Shown here: piece by piece, positions 10,020-20,852 of the stretch | Position numbering within the stretch: the first letter of the stretch is position 1 | Layout: every line of letters starts with the position of its first letter | Source: Breviolum minutum Mf 1.05b.01 | Lineage: Eukaryota > Sar > Dinophyceae > Suessiales > Symbiodiniaceae | Direction: 5' to 3' | Assembly (NCBI GenBank): GCA_000507305.1 | Contig: DF239171.1 | Coordinates: 124,001-188,000 of the forward strand | Length of the DNA: 64,000 nt | Made by a program: the position numbers and the translations under genes | The notes under the pieces: generated by a model | The model's database searches: none | What the model was told of the DNA's origin: nothing | What the model saw: the letters and a program-made list of their open reading frames with translations, nothing else

Positions 10020-10130
10020 CTCCAGCATGTAGAGCAGCCTGCGCAAAGCTCGAGGTGTTGAGCAACATCTTCAGTGCCTGGCGTTTGGCGTTTGCCATGA
10101 AGTTGACCACCAGATCCTTGAGATCCACAT
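10020..10130 (-). CDS. Candidate internal exon next to a family A element
   Basis: The minus strand reads VDLKDLVVNFMANAKRQAL then KMLLNTSSFAQAALHAG, an amphipathic, clearly protein-like segment. It ends at GCTGGAG|GTGCTG. On its 5' side it abuts element A3, whose minus-strand end CCACCAACTAG would supply the acceptor. No upstream exon in matching phase was found with confidence. Product unknown. Confidence 0.35.
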
Positions 10131-10240
10131 CTAGTTGGTGGTTGAACCAAGCCATCTGACAAAATATGCTCAAGTCAAATTGGGTTCATCTTCCCCCAAA
10201 TATGGGTCAAAATAAAAAGATATTTGAAACAACCACCTAG
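10131..10240. mobile_element. Family A MITE (A3)
   Basis: The ends are CTAGTTGGTGGTTGAACC and TTTGAAACAACCACCTAG. ACAT flanks both sides, possibly the remains of a longer target duplication. Confidence 0.82.
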
Positions 10241-10906
10241 ACATGTTCTCAAAGATTGTCTCTATTCCTGCATGTGTTTTAGACTTCGTTGCTTTTTCAA
10301 ATCCAGTTTTTTGGATATCTTCTACTTCTTTTTCAAGAAAAAAAACAAGCAAAAAAATATTGACACGAAATGGAATACAATACACTCCTTTCTTGTTGTG
10401 TTTTTTTATTTTTTTCATTTCACAACTTCCATATGCAAAAAAAAAAACATGGCAAAAACCAGCTCGCCAATGCAATTGGTGGGAGATTTTTAACGGCTAC
10501 CCACGAATTCGCCACAGCCTCCTCCAGCTGTTCAGCTTGGAGGTTGGGTACCTTTTTTCGAATGGCTGGTGGCTTTCGAAAAATTGGTGAAACTGAGCCT
10601 ATTCTTGGAGTTGCTTAGGATGCCTGGAAAAAGTAAAAAAATATTCTTCCAAATTGGTGGTGAAAAATGGTGGTGAATCCCATGGACGAATGTAAAAAAT
10701 CACCAACTCAACAAATCCAAGTATTTTAGGCAGAAGTTGGGTGTGGCCTTTTTGGGGATTAATACAGTTTTTGGGTTTGGGAATCCCAAACCTTAACCGA
10801 CTCATTTGCCAAAAACCCCACACATACGGCCTATGTCACAAGTGACGGAGCCCTTCTCCAGGGCGGTCGTAAAATGGGACCCACTTTTGGGGAATCTCAA
10901 GCAATG

Positions 10907-11000
10907 TTGGTGGTTTCAACCCCTTTGAAAAATATTAGTCAAAATGGGAATCTTCCCCAAATAGGGGTGAAAATAAAAAATGTTTGAAACCACCACCTAG
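10907..11000. mobile_element. Family A MITE (A4) with 9-bp target duplication
   Basis: The ends are TTGGTGGTTTCAACCC and GAAACCACCACCTAG. CAAGCAATG stands on both sides (10898-10906 and 11001-11009), confirming a target duplication of about 8-10 bp for this family. Confidence 0.9.
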
Positions 11001-11009
11001 CAAGCAATG

Positions 11010-11660
11010 GTGCTGGTTTTTATGCAAAAATTCACCGAAAAAATTGTGGGCTGTTTGGGTTGGCAATACAATGACCCCTGCTCTGAGCTACTGAAACCAG
11101 TCCAGATTTCTTTGGTAAATGTCTTTGTTGCTTTTTTGCCAGACAGATTCCTTTTGCAAAACCACCATTTGTTTCGGTTTCCCTTCAGTTGTTTTGGTCA
11201 ATTACCGAGAATCTGCGTCTGCTGTGGATGTGGATGGTGTTTCATTCGTCGATTCTGTCGTCCATTGCAGAAACCTTAAATACTTGGTATCTCTTCCTCG
11301 AATTCTTACTTAAATCGTCAGGCCCCACTTGAATCATCAGAGACTTAATTAGCTTTCGGCGCTTTTTGAACCACTACTTGCAATCACCTTGCTTGGAGTT
11401 ACCATCACAGACACAACCGTGTTCTCCCAACCTCCACTTTAACGAACACATCCAAGCAATTCAAAAAAAATAGGAGTCCCTAAGTTCCAAAAACCTTGTA
11501 TTTTTTTGGGTGCAGTGCTGTCTGTTACGTTTTTTTCGGTGGGGGGGTAATGCAACTGCCTCCACTGGCGCCGAGTGAAGAGCCCCACGAGCTTCCCGGC
11601 GGATAAGCGCAGGCCGGCACCGATTTCAACCAGAAGCCTTGGGGATTGAAAAAAAAAGGG
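11010..11660. other. No clear gene or element
   Basis: The stretch has several short frames on the plus strand but none with convincing composition or boundaries. A homopolymer-rich patch lies at 11540-11550. Confidence 0.3.
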
Positions 11661-11667
11661 TGGTTGA

Positions 11668-11790
11668 GCCCACCTTGTATACTAGATTTATGGGGCCCCG
11701 ATAAATGCCTACATGAGTAACTGAGGTTGTTTCACCCTACTTATAAAAACCCCGGTTCAGTTCACTCCGTTTATAACTGGTGACGCCGGA
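11668..11790. mobile_element. Diverged family G copy (G2)
   Basis: GCCCACCTTGTA at the left and CCGTTTATAACTGGTGACG at the right resemble the family G ends and interior; the GGGGCC core is inside. The copy is degenerate. Confidence 0.4.
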
Positions 11791-12157
11791 AACGTAATGC
11801 TTCATGATGCCTACATAGATGTATGTATATAAATGATAGCTGCTTCTATAATTAGATGTGAAAAGTGTGCGTACACATGCATACATACGAACATATATAT
11901 ATATATACATGCATTTACATGTATACATCTTGTGTCCTTATAATCATATAAAGATAGCCACCTGACAAGTTTGGTTGGTTTGGGTAAAACATGTGTAAAT
12001 AATACATGGACTTTTGCATATTTAGCGGAGAGAATGTATCATCCTCACCAACTCCTCCTACTCCACCAACTCCTCGGCTTCCATCCCTTCAATCCCCCGA
12101 CGCCTGGCAGTCACCAATTGATCTCCTAAAAATGGCAAACCTCGAAAGCTGGGTCTC

Positions 12158-12360
12158 GACGACTTGGGGATCGGGCCCCAAGGACAGGACGGGTCACGTA
12201 AGTGGTGGCTCGGATCACCCCCGTTTTTTATCGTTTTTATTGCTGCCAGGAAGAGTTCGGGGCCATTTGGTTTCGGGGTCCCACGTTACCCGATCCTTAG
12301 CGGACAACAACGATCACCATGGTTGTTAGCCACTTACTAACTAGGATGATCCTCCAAGTA
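12158..12360. mobile_element. Family F MITE (F2)
   Basis: The ends are ACTTGGGGATCGGGCCCC and GGATGATCCTCCAAGT, with GGACGGGTCACGTAAGTGG and CCCGATCCTTAGCGGACAA inside, as in F1. F2 and F1 are the longest copies (about 200 bp). Confidence 0.78.
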
Positions 12361-12792
12361 GCTTCTTGACTGTTTCGATTTCAACTTTTCCGCATCCGTA
12401 ACTCAAAAAGAATTCCACCGAAGAGCCTTTCTTGGAACGGTTGTTTTTAGTGAAAAAAAGGTACTGCTAATATTGAGTGTCAAAACAAAATCTTACAAAA
12501 ACATTCCTGGAAGACCAAGATACCGACTGGATTTGGTAGTCTACATGTGAAAAAAAAGAAGCTCCGTTGATGAAATGAGAGCACTTTTGTTTCATCCAGT
12601 GGCGGTGATAGATGCTTGTCACCTGTCAGATTAAAGAAGCAACAAGCATGAAATTTTAAGAACATACGAAATAAGATTCGGCAAGACATCATCCATCCTT
12701 TCACAAAGGAAGGTAGAGATGCCAGATTCACACGACACTTTCCAAATTAAGAAAAGCAGGCAATCTGTTGTAATTCATATTTCAAAAATCAT

Positions 12793-12853
12793 GTGTATAT
12801 ATATAAGTATATATATACATATATATATATAGAAGCAAATATATACATATAGG
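12793..12853. repeat. (TA)n simple repeat
   Basis: TATATATAAGTATATATA and similar alternating runs. Confidence 0.85.
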
Positions 12854-13095
12854 ATTAAGTTTCCTACTTTCACCCTTCAGATTTCTTTTGTTGATTGATC
12901 TCATCTTTTTAAGGCGTTCCTTCCCCTGGTTGGCTGACAACACTCCTCCTCAAGGCACACCTTTCAGCATAAGCAGCTGGCCCCCATACGCTTATGTTTT
13001 GTTCATATATAGAATTCCCTTGATTTCTGCCCAATGACATGGCCTTTAACCATCATATCTCATTATCTAATATATATGATACATATACCTGGAAC

Positions 13096-13209
13096 CTATT
13101 TGTCCTCTATTTCTGGGTTGAAGTCTAGGGTCAAAAAATCACTGCTTAAAACGAGCTCAGATTCCCGACCCAACATGGGCACCCCAAAGTGCAAGGCCTT
13201 TTCCGTACG
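13096..13209 (-). CDS. Candidate terminal exon, unrecognised
   Basis: After CGCGAAG the frame reads RTEKALHFGVPMLGRESEL then VLSSDFLTLDFNPEIEDK and stops at TAG (38 codons). Composition is strongly protein-like. An overlapping frame (MAAMTQKREAYGKGLALWG) is also open just upstream, so a frameshift or a different exon junction is possible. No domain recognised. Confidence 0.35.
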   Translation of the reverse strand, partial: RTEKALHFGVPMLGRESELVLSSDFLTLDFNPEIEDK

Positions 13210-13343
13210 CTTCGCGTTTTTGCGTCATGGCGGCCATGGAATCCACATGTTTTTTTGGGTTGTAGATATTTCTCCATGTTTAAAGAGGGGTATTTTCAGG
13301 TTCCATGTTTGTGTCAAAGGGAGTGGAACCCCTATACAAAACG

Positions 13344-13440
13344 AATTGGTGGTTGAGCCACCCATTTGAAAAATAATATGTCCCTCAAATTGGATTTTAT
13401 TTCCCCAATTTTCGGGGAGAAAATAAAAGATATTTGAAAC
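13344..13440. mobile_element. Degenerate family A copy (A5)
   Basis: It starts ATTGGTGGTTGAGCCACCC and has the AATTTTCGGGGAGAAAATAA core and ATATTTGAAAC, but the right terminus has decayed. Confidence 0.6.
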
Positions 13441-13526
13441 TCAGAGGACTTCACAAAGGGTCATCCAGGTCTTTTGTTGGGATGGATTACGGACCGTGGA
13501 GCTGCTAAAAATCCATCAAGAATCGT

Positions 13527-13889
13527 ATGGGACCTTACCTACCCACCCCTAAGGAAGGTGCTATCGAGCTATTAGATACTCAGGTTTTTTCGGGGTCCCG
13601 TTGGAGATTTCTTGGATACAAGTCTATATATTATGCGTAATCATACTATAGATTACAATCGCAATTGAGTTTTTGACATGGCGGATCTGTAAATGTCCCA
13701 GGAATCTTCACTGAAATGGCGTCCAAATTGGGTTGATAACGCACTTCGAAATGAGGTTTATGGGGTTTATAACCTAATTTCCAAGAAATCTCCAACAGGA
13801 CTCACGGTTCACGGACTCCGAAAAAACCTGAGTATCTAACAGCTCGATCGCAACTTACTTGGTCCGGGCTCCATTGGAAAGGTCCCATT
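13527..13889. mobile_element. Family M element with long inverted arms
   Basis: About 360 bp with arms of roughly 80-90 bp. ATGGGACCTTACC at the left pairs with AAAGGTCCCAT at the right. GCTATCGAGCTATTAGATAC, CTCAGGTTTTTTCGG and GGAGATTTCTTGGA each have an inverted partner. The unpaired centre has no coding content. A single-arm fragment lies at 4325-4412. Confidence 0.75.
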
Positions 13890-13909
13890 CAAATTTTTTG
13901 ATATTTGCT

Positions 13910-14003
13910 TACCCTCCAGGGAATTAACAGATCCCGCCTTGGGACAAGGAAAATCATCTTCAAAATGCCATTTTTGGAGGATATGTTAGTTCCCTGGAGG
14001 GTA
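13910..14003. mobile_element. Family H MITE (H1)
   Basis: The ends TTACCCTCCAGGGAATTAAC and ATGTTAGTTCCCTGGAGGGT form a near-perfect inverted pair. The interior includes GGAAAATCATCTTC. It sits 20 bp from the family M element. Confidence 0.85.
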
Positions 14004-14360
14004 ACCATTTACTACACTCCTGGTACATCCTGGTACTGCTCACCGTTCCAAACGTTCCACGCCGGACCCGGCCTCATGCACCGAGTTCAGTCCTGAGATG
14101 ATGAGATCCATCGGTGGTGTCTGCATCTCCAAAGGTAGAGATATATCAGAACAGTTAATGCACCTGCATATGAAATGTATTTACTAAAACATATTTGAAT
14201 GTTTATGAAAAATATCTACTGTACTATGTATCCTTTGGCATTTAGATTATGACTATATAATATATACTTAGAGTAATATGTATATACATACGGTTGGAAA
14301 TGGTTTTTCAATCTAACTCCAGTCGGGTTGCAAGGTGCTTGACAAATTGTAAACGCTCCT

Positions 14361-14522
14361 TACGGTTGATGGTTCAGAAAATCGGCTAACCAGTTAAGGT
14401 TGGTAGTTGAAATCCCATTATTTACAAGGTTTTAATAGGGTAGATATCCCATTATATATCCACAAATATCCCATATTTACAATGCTTTTTATGACCATCC
14501 CAGGTGGTGGACATCAACAGTA
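14361..14522. mobile_element. Family B MITE (B2), enlarged
   Basis: The ends are TACGGTTGATGGTTCAGAAA and GGACATCAACAGTA. The centre carries an extra partial duplication of ATATCCCATTATATATCCAC-type sequence. Confidence 0.75.
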
Positions 14523-14774
14523 TGAACGATTCAACGCCCCTTTGTTTCTGAACCATTTCAATTGGTCAAAATCCATAGTGGGACTGCCTTTTGTTTCTTT
14601 GAATCATGTCTCTTTTCCTTTGGATTTATCTTGGAACTGATAATAGTGGACCTGATTTCCACTTCGACTGGCGACAAATTCGTTCTCAAGTGGTAAGGTG
14701 AGTACAGCAATCCAAAGTAAGCAGTTGTTTTTCTTGTCACAACAACTGGATGAACTTTGCTAAGGTCATTTTCC

Positions 14775-14872
14775 ACCAAAAGATGGTTGTTTCTGGTTCC
14801 CATAAAAGGTGGGATCGGTAGCATTTTTGTTGACTGACCCCCTAGAAGGTGGGGGATCCTTTCCTTTTTTCA
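14775..14872. mobile_element. Family I repeat, left part
   Basis: GTTCCCATAAAAGGTGGGAT, then CGGTAGCATTTTTG and GACCCCCTAGAAGG, matches the left half of the fuller copy at 16763-16907. Confidence 0.5.
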
Positions 14873-15256
14873 GCGCTTAACTGGCTATTGGTTTTAGGGC
14901 GTGTACTTAGTGAATTTCCGATAAACACCTTTGCCCCCCACTACCTAAGGTGGTTAAGCTTATCCAATCTTTTCAACAAAATGGGCTTCGATTCTGTCTC
15001 CCCAATTTCCCGGTTTGTGTGAATTCTTGTCCAAAACAGAAAACTATATATGGCCATTTTTTCTCCAATCCACAAAACCAGAAAAAAAAAACACTTCCCG
15101 GCCCAAAAAGCTCACTATTCAGCGGTTCACATACTCCCAACCAAAAAAAAACCAAGTTGCCAAAAGAAAAAAAGTCAGTTTCAAGTCGTCGAAGGGTCGG
15201 GGAATGAAACTTCAAGGGCTCAAAAAAAGGGATCCTGAAACCAAACACTCAACAAA

Positions 15257-15357
15257 TTGGTGGTTGAGGTCACCCATTTGAAAAATATGTCCGTCAAATT
15301 GGATCATTTCCCCAATTTTCGGGGTGAAAATAAAAAATATTTGAAATCACTACCTAG
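15257..15357. mobile_element. Family A MITE (A6)
   Basis: It starts TTGGTGGTTGAGGTCACCC and ends TTTGAAATCACTACCTAG. The flanks TCAACAAA and TCAACTTA suggest a decayed target duplication. Confidence 0.75.
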
Positions 15358-15384
15358 TCAACTTATGGCATATTTACCTATACA

Positions 15385-15506
15385 TACAGTTGATGGTTCA
15401 GAAATCCGGCGTTCACCAGTTGCTGTTGGTAGTTCATCACACTAAAAAACAAGGGTTTTAGCACCATCCCAGGTGGTTGTTTGGGATTTCTGAACCATCA
15501 ACTGTA
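15385..15506. mobile_element. Family B MITE (B3)
   Basis: The ends are TACAGTTGATGGTTCAGAAA and TTCTGAACCATCAACTGTA, a good inverted pair, with the ATCCCAGGTGGTTGTTTGGG block. Confidence 0.85.
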
Positions 15507-15616
15507 TGGCAAAATTGTAAATTAGTAGCTAAATATACAAGGCCCCATTGAGTGGATTTGGGGGCCCGTTTGTTGGTTTATTAATTATAATGCCCCACAT
15601 AACTGGGTAGGAAGTA

Positions 15617-15707
15617 TACCCTCTAGGGAACTAACATCACATCACATATCCCATCTATCATCGACTCAAGTGGAGGGGATATGTGATGTTAGTTCCCTGA
15701 AGGGTAA
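15617..15707. mobile_element. Family H MITE (H2)
   Basis: The ends TACCCTCTAGGGAACTAACA and TGTTAGTTCCCTGAAGGGTA pair over about 35 bp with ATCACATATCCC inside. Confidence 0.85.
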
Positions 15708-15713
15708 TCCCCT

Positions 15714-15849
15714 ACTAGGATGTCCCGTGACGGAAGTGGATGGATCAATGGTGATCGGATCAATGGGTTAGTTCACCTACTTCTAAATGGGATATTCCTT
15801 GGGGTTATAACAACCTTTTACCAGCACTTCCAACGGGACATCCATGTAT
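15714..15849. mobile_element. Family E MITE (E2)
   Basis: The ends are TACTAGGATGTCCCGTGACG and CCAACGGGACATCCATGTA. It starts seven bases after H2. Confidence 0.8.
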
Positions 15850-16089
15850 ATATTACATGACCCTAAACAACGAGGGGCCCCTTTTTTATGGCTCAAGTGG
15901 TACCAGGCAACCGCAATGGGTAATGAAGGCATTCACGCGAGGCAGCACAGAAAGTTGTGGCCTCGGGAATAGCAGTTGCGTCGTTGACGCTTGACACCGT
16001 TTGGGGGACGGACAAAAATGAGCCCACAAGAGTTGGGTAGGGGTAGATATTTTGTGGTTCGGAAAACATCATTCAGTGCACCTGAGGTG

Positions 16090-16760
16090 AACTTTGAATG
16101 AATACTTGCATACATCTTGGAAACTTTTCTTGGATTCGATGTCAAGAAAATATGGCTTTGGTATACATTTTGAGTCGGTCAAATTTGCCCATCTTTCTTT
16201 CCGTTGGACCGTCCACGTGGGATGAGATGCTGGAGTGGAGTTTGTTGGATGTCATGCCCCAGATGCACGGCGGCTTAGCAACGCTGAAAAAAAAACACGT
16301 TGGAGTTGATTGAAGCCAAATTTGTTTGAAAAGTATGCCCTTTTTCAAGAAAATGAATCTAAAAACAACTGAAATTGTAGGATATCCATGCTATCTGCTT
16401 CAGGATGAATGTAATTTAGTTGTATTGAAGCTGAAATCACCATGTCTTGGAGTCTAGAAGGAATTCCCTTCTGAAGCTCAAACCAAGACCACACAAAGTC
16501 AGGACATCACATGTCTCATGATAATGATCATCAAAAACATCAAGTATCAAGATTATAACAAGAGTGTCAAGATTATAAGATCATCAAGAGTATCAAGATT
16601 CACAAGATCATCAACATCATCATCACCACCACCATCATCATCGTCTTATCTGGTCCCTTGCTAAAACACATCACTCTATCATACTTTTAGTGGATCATGT
16701 TCAGAACAATTCATAAGAAAAACCCTCAAAAAAACGGTTTGGCATCTACTCATGTCATCA
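16090..16760. other. No clear gene; short ATC-rich repeats
   Basis: There are overlapping short frames on both strands near 16098-16348 without convincing composition. Degenerate CAAGAT/TATCAAGATTATAA repeats fill 16535-16610, followed by an (ATC/ACC)n tract to about 16645. Confidence 0.35.
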
Positions 16761-16762
16761 AT

Positions 16763-16907
16763 GTTTGTTTCTGTTTCCCATAAAAGGTGGGATAGGTAGC
16801 ATTTTTGACCCCCCAGAAGGCAAGGACTATAAGTGGTATATAAGTGGACTGCCAATTGGGGCGATTATATGCCACCGATCCCACCTTTTATTGGAACCCA
16901 AAACTAC
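16763..16907. mobile_element. Family I MITE (I2)
   Basis: GTTTCCCATAAAAGGTGGGA at the left pairs with TCCCACCTTTTATTGGAACC at the right. The interior has GACTATAAGTGGTATATAAG. Confidence 0.65.
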
Positions 16908-17259
16908 CATTGGTGTCCTCACTTTACTCATCTCATTCTACCAAGCTCAACAGGTTGCCGCGGGACACACGAGCAAAGAGCACATTCTGTGGAAGGTCCA
17001 TCATATGAGCCTAGGGCTGTTCCGCACCCAAAAATCCAAGAAAATTACAACACACCCGTAGAGCACGTCCCTGGCAATCCCGCTAGCCAACCATGAAAGG
17101 AATCATTTCATAGCCTGTTGGTAAAGGTTTAGGGGTGTGTTCCAAAGGTGTGTTGAAATAACCTTAGAAAAAAAAAACACCTTTTTTTTGCGGAGCTTTG
17201 GACTTGGAGTTGCGAGATTTAAAAATAACATTCTATTGTGTGTTTTTTCTGGATGTATG

Positions 17260-17365
17260 TGGGTGTTTCCAAAAATAATGGTACCCCCAAATCATCGATT
17301 TAAATAGGGTTTTCTATTATAAACACCATCCATTTTGGGGTACCCCTATTTTTGGAAACACCCAT
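17260..17365. mobile_element. Family C MITE (C2)
   Basis: The ends are TGGGTGTTTCCAAAAATAAT and TATTTTTGGAAACACCCA. TATG flanks both sides. Confidence 0.85.
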
Positions 17366-17769
17366 ATGTTGTACATCACCAACAATAATAAAGTTGGAAG
17401 AAAACCTTTCGTTTTTTTCAATCCCTTGCGAGGGATGATGCACACATAACAAACTTCCCCCGTGTTTTGTTCCTTTTTTTTTCCGGGACAAAGTTCTGAA
17501 CCTTTCGGTGCTTCTGAAGCCTAATCGTTCTCCACCCTTCAAGGGAAGTTCCAGCAACCCCCAATGGTGGGACCCCCAGCCTCCCACCACAACAATCCCT
17601 TGAAGTCTGGAGTTTGGTATGGGTCAAGTTGACGTGGGGTCCGGGGGTCCCACGTGCTTGCTTGCGTCCAGCCACCGGTTGACAAATTGATGGCTGGTCA
17701 ACCTCGTAACCCCCTCCAGAAATTAGGCTTAAATTAAAGATCTTATTAACCATTAGTTTCCATTAATAT

Positions 17770-18320
17770 GGCCTTATGACACCTTTATATCTGACTGGGG
17801 GTACGTTGGGAGGGGGTTGGTTGATTGGCCAGAAATATCCATAAATCATATAACCATGTACCCTTCAAAAAATCAACAGGCCGGTGAGAAGTAGGGGTTG
17901 GAAGACGATCCGTTCCTTTTGGGAAGGTGTATTTTCAAGGCCTAGATCAGTTGTTTGGAATGTATATCCATCAAAACAATAGGGGAAATCTTCGCTTGAC
18001 CAACTGATAATCCTGATGGAAGAGACGCCTACAAACCAACAAGAAGTTGGCTCCTTTGGATCATCAACGTGATTTTAGGGTTTCACCTGGCTTCTGAGTG
18101 TAGTTTTAGGAACATTTTCTACATCCTCCCAACTCTCCGTTTATGGCTCCCTCGTTGTTACCCTTCCTCGTGTAATCATGGAAGTGGAAAATGGGCCCCC
18201 TCCAATATGAGTTTCCTTTCATTTAGGGTGATTTTTCACTTCCATGATTGTGGGAGAAAGGGTATCACTCGTTCGTCGAAAATATCGGCCTCAAAAACCA
18301 TAGAAAGCATATCATATGGC
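17770..18320. other. No clear gene or element
   Basis: A plus-strand open stretch at 18069-18455 has little coding character and runs into a decayed family B copy. Nothing else is supported. Confidence 0.3.
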
Positions 18321-18454
18321 CCCATCATCATGCTTCAGAAATCTGGCGGTCACCACCACCGCCGAAAGGATGTTGGAAGAAATCCCGCACAACCTGTTAT
18401 ACATGAAACCCTATGGAAAAACGGCAGATTCTCCATCTTTCCATATCAACAGTA
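18321..18454. mobile_element. Diverged family B copy
   Basis: One end, TACTGTTGATATGGAAAG on the minus strand, is well kept. The other (CATCATGCTTCAGAAATCTG) is decayed. Confidence 0.5.
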
Positions 18455-18599
18455 GTGCCTCCGTTGGAAAAACTAGGACTTCAACCAGCAAACTGCTGGG
18501 CATACCAACAGAATCCGCATTCAGCAAAGCCTGGCGTGGCAAGTTGACAAGCTGCCGAGTAATCCACGGATTCAAGTCAAAACTCCACATAAACAGCAT
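18451..18599 (-). CDS. Candidate first exon ending at a family B terminus
   Basis: From ATG the frame reads MLFMWSFDLNPWITRQLVN, then LPRQALLNADSVGMPSSLL and VEVLVFPTEALL. It is coding-like throughout and ends CACTACT|GTTGATATGG, where the GT is the second base pair group of the family B terminus. No downstream exon was resolved. Function unknown. Confidence 0.38.
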
Positions 18600-18603
18600 G
18601 AGA

Positions 18604-18732
18604 TATATGGGTGCTTCCTTAAATGGTGGGTTTTACCCCCAATCTCCACACCCCAAGTGCTGATCCTTTTTAGTAGGAGTTTTCCCATGGAAATTGTTGG
18701 GGAAACCCCACCATTTTAGGAAAATCCCCATA
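18604..18732. mobile_element. MITE related to family C ends (C5)
   Basis: ATATGGGTGCTTCCTTAAAT pairs with TTTTAGGAAAATCCCCATAT, and GGTGGGGTTTCC-type inner arms also pair. It differs from typical family C in its interior, so it may be a separate family. Confidence 0.6.
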
Positions 18733-18916
18733 TCTAGCAAAAAAACACACCTGAAACAAACGTGTTTATAAAACCTATAAAATTAAGCCCCAGACAAGGA
18801 GATTGAGGAGATGAACTTACGGAATTTGCAGACAAAAACCTTTCATGGCTTCGGGTGCCCCATGGTGGAAAAAAACTGTGGGGAAGTGGAAAGTCTGGGT
18901 GCATGAAATTGGTATT

Positions 18917-19020
18917 TGGGTGTTTCCAAAAATAGTGGTACCCCAAAATGGATGGTTTATAAAGGAAATCCCTATTTTTTAATGGATGATTTGGGGTACC
19001 CCTATTTTTGGAAACACCCA
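18917..19020. mobile_element. Family C MITE (C3), best copy
   Basis: The ends GGGTGTTTCCAAAAATAGTG and CTATTTTTGGAAACACCC are an almost perfect inverted pair extending through GTACCCC into the middle. Confidence 0.9.
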
Positions 19021-19212
19021 TTTCACCAACCTTCCCACATTTCCGAAACGATTGAGAGACGCAAAAAACCACCGGCAACCGGGAGGAAGTGCTCAAGTCA
19101 AAGTTCCCCGAGAAAACGAATGGAGCCATCTGTGACAACGAACCTTTTTTGCGGAAAAGATGGCTGGATTTGGGCATCTCTTCCCCGCATCATGTCCTTG
19201 TGGGTCATTCAA

Positions 19213-19322
19213 TACTGTTGATGGTTCAGAAATCCGGCTAACCACCTGGGATGTACAAAACCCTGTAAAAGAAGGGATATCCTACCTATCAAATGGTGCA
19301 GGATTTCTTCCATCAACAATAT
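19213..19322. mobile_element. Family B MITE (B4)
   Basis: The ends are TACTGTTGATGGTTCAGAAA and TTTCTTCCATCAACAATA. The middle contains CACCTGGGATGTACAAAACC. Confidence 0.85.
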
Positions 19323-19426
19323 GTTTCCTGACATACCACTTCTTGGCATGACTTTCCGAAAGAAACATTTCAAGTACACTTCCGATCAGTTGCCCCAGAG
19401 TCTCGGTCGTTATCTTTGAACCATGG

Positions 19427-19532
19427 CTAGTTGGTGCTTTCAACCTTTTTGAAAAATATCTATCACATTGGATCAATTTCCCCTATCTCTGGGGGTGAAA
19501 ATGACAAAAATGGCAAAATTGCCACCACCTAC
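19427..19532. mobile_element. Family A MITE (A7)
   Basis: It begins CTAGTTGGTGCTTTCAACC and ends ATTGCCACCACCTA, with the GGGGGTGAAAATGAC core. Diverged. Confidence 0.68.
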
Positions 19533-19862
19533 ATGTTCAAGTTCATTCCGGGAAAATTACTACTAAACTTTGCCTGAAAAAATGGGGATGCTTCAGCCAT
19601 CATCCTTCTGGAGGGGTTGACGTAGATCTGGAGTGAAGGAGTGCACGGTTGGGGAACCCAAATGACCCATCTGTACTTGACCTTCAAATATAGAGCTTAT
19701 TTGGGTTCTAGGTATATATGATTTTGGGGAATCTTCAATTATCAACTTTCAAGCCCCTCAATTTCTAACTTCCAAACTGCCTTCCTTGCAATTCAACATG
19801 CCATCCATGCCTGTACTTGCTGCTCCTCCGCATCCCAAAGAAATTGCACCTCCTGAAAACCA

Positions 19863-20038
19863 CCACTTGGAGGATGGATCATCTACCAGGACGGGTCCAC
19901 GGAGGTGCTTGAAAATAACCATGGTGATCGTTGTGTTGTTGTCCCCTAAGGATTGGGTTAGTCTAGGTTTTTTTTTTTATGGCGGAAATCACCCCCTTAA
20001 CTAACCACGTATCCTAAGTGGGATCCCATCCTCCAAGC
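19863..20038. mobile_element. Family F MITE (F3)
   Basis: The ends are ACTTGGAGGATGGATCATC and GGGATCCCATCCTCCAAG. The GGACGGGTCCACGGAGGTG block is present, and the central AACCATGGTGATCGTTGTG is inverted relative to F1 and F2. Confidence 0.72.
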
Positions 20039-20403
20039 ATTTGGACATTTTTCCGAAACCATTTGAAACTTGAAGGTTTCCCAGGATGAAACACAAGAGG
20101 AGGTAAGATCTGCATTTTCAAACTCTTCCTTCCATTGATTGAAGCGACCAATTCCTCTTGCCCTTTTAATTTATACCACCTCGTTCAAGCAGATGGCTAC
20201 AGTAGCCACTCCCATGCGTTTTATTTTATCATGGTCCCGAAAACAAATCGCCACCTTTTGGGGGGAATTGTGCTTTTTCTACTTTCAGCGCAGTGCAATT
20301 GCTGCTGATGGCTTTCTGGAAAAAAATCTCATCTTTTGGATGGATTGAAAAAGCGACCAAAACTCAAATGACCTCCGAAAAAAATGGTGGCAAATCTTTG
20401 GGG

Positions 20404-20573
20404 ACTTGGAGGATCGGGCCCCAAGACTTGGTAAGTGGTTAATAACCATGATTAGTTGGTAAGTCCCCTAAGTATGGCAACGTTGTTCCCCTTCCAACTG
20501 GTCATGAAAATGGCTTATAAATGGGGGTGATCCTAACCACTTAGTCCTGGGATGATCCTCCAAAGTACTTTGG
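20404..20573. mobile_element. Family F MITE (F4)
   Basis: The ends are ACTTGGAGGATCGGGCCCC and TGGGATGATCCTCCAAAGT. Confidence 0.78.
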
Positions 20574-20787
20574 GTCGCCACGTAGCCTTAAAGGGCTTTT
20601 TGGCAAATTCCCATCCATCTCCATGTCCTCTTTCAACGTCTCTGCCGCACTCAGGATGGCGCGAAAGACCTGGCAGTTTTACACTACGGAAGCTCAGAAG
20701 ATGCGAAGATGAGAAACTGGAACAGACTTGCACCCCATCCATCCCTCCTATCTATGGTGTACATATCATACCCCAGTTATGTACGTG

Positions 20788-20852
20788 TATATATATATAT
20801 ATATTTATTTATACATTCACACATGTGTATAAATATATTTATATATACATTT
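20788..20852. repeat. (TA)n simple repeat
   Basis: TATATATATATATATTTATT followed by related AT-alternating sequence. Confidence 0.8.

Noticed and set aside
15885-15900. ATGGCTCAAG resembling the spliced-leader 3' end
   Set aside because: It is the tail of a family J repeat (compare CATTGCTCAAATG at 35480), so the likeness is coincidental.
18734-19221. Plus and minus frames of 101 and 147 residues
   Set aside because: Much of both translations is family C element C3, which is palindromic and therefore open on both strands.
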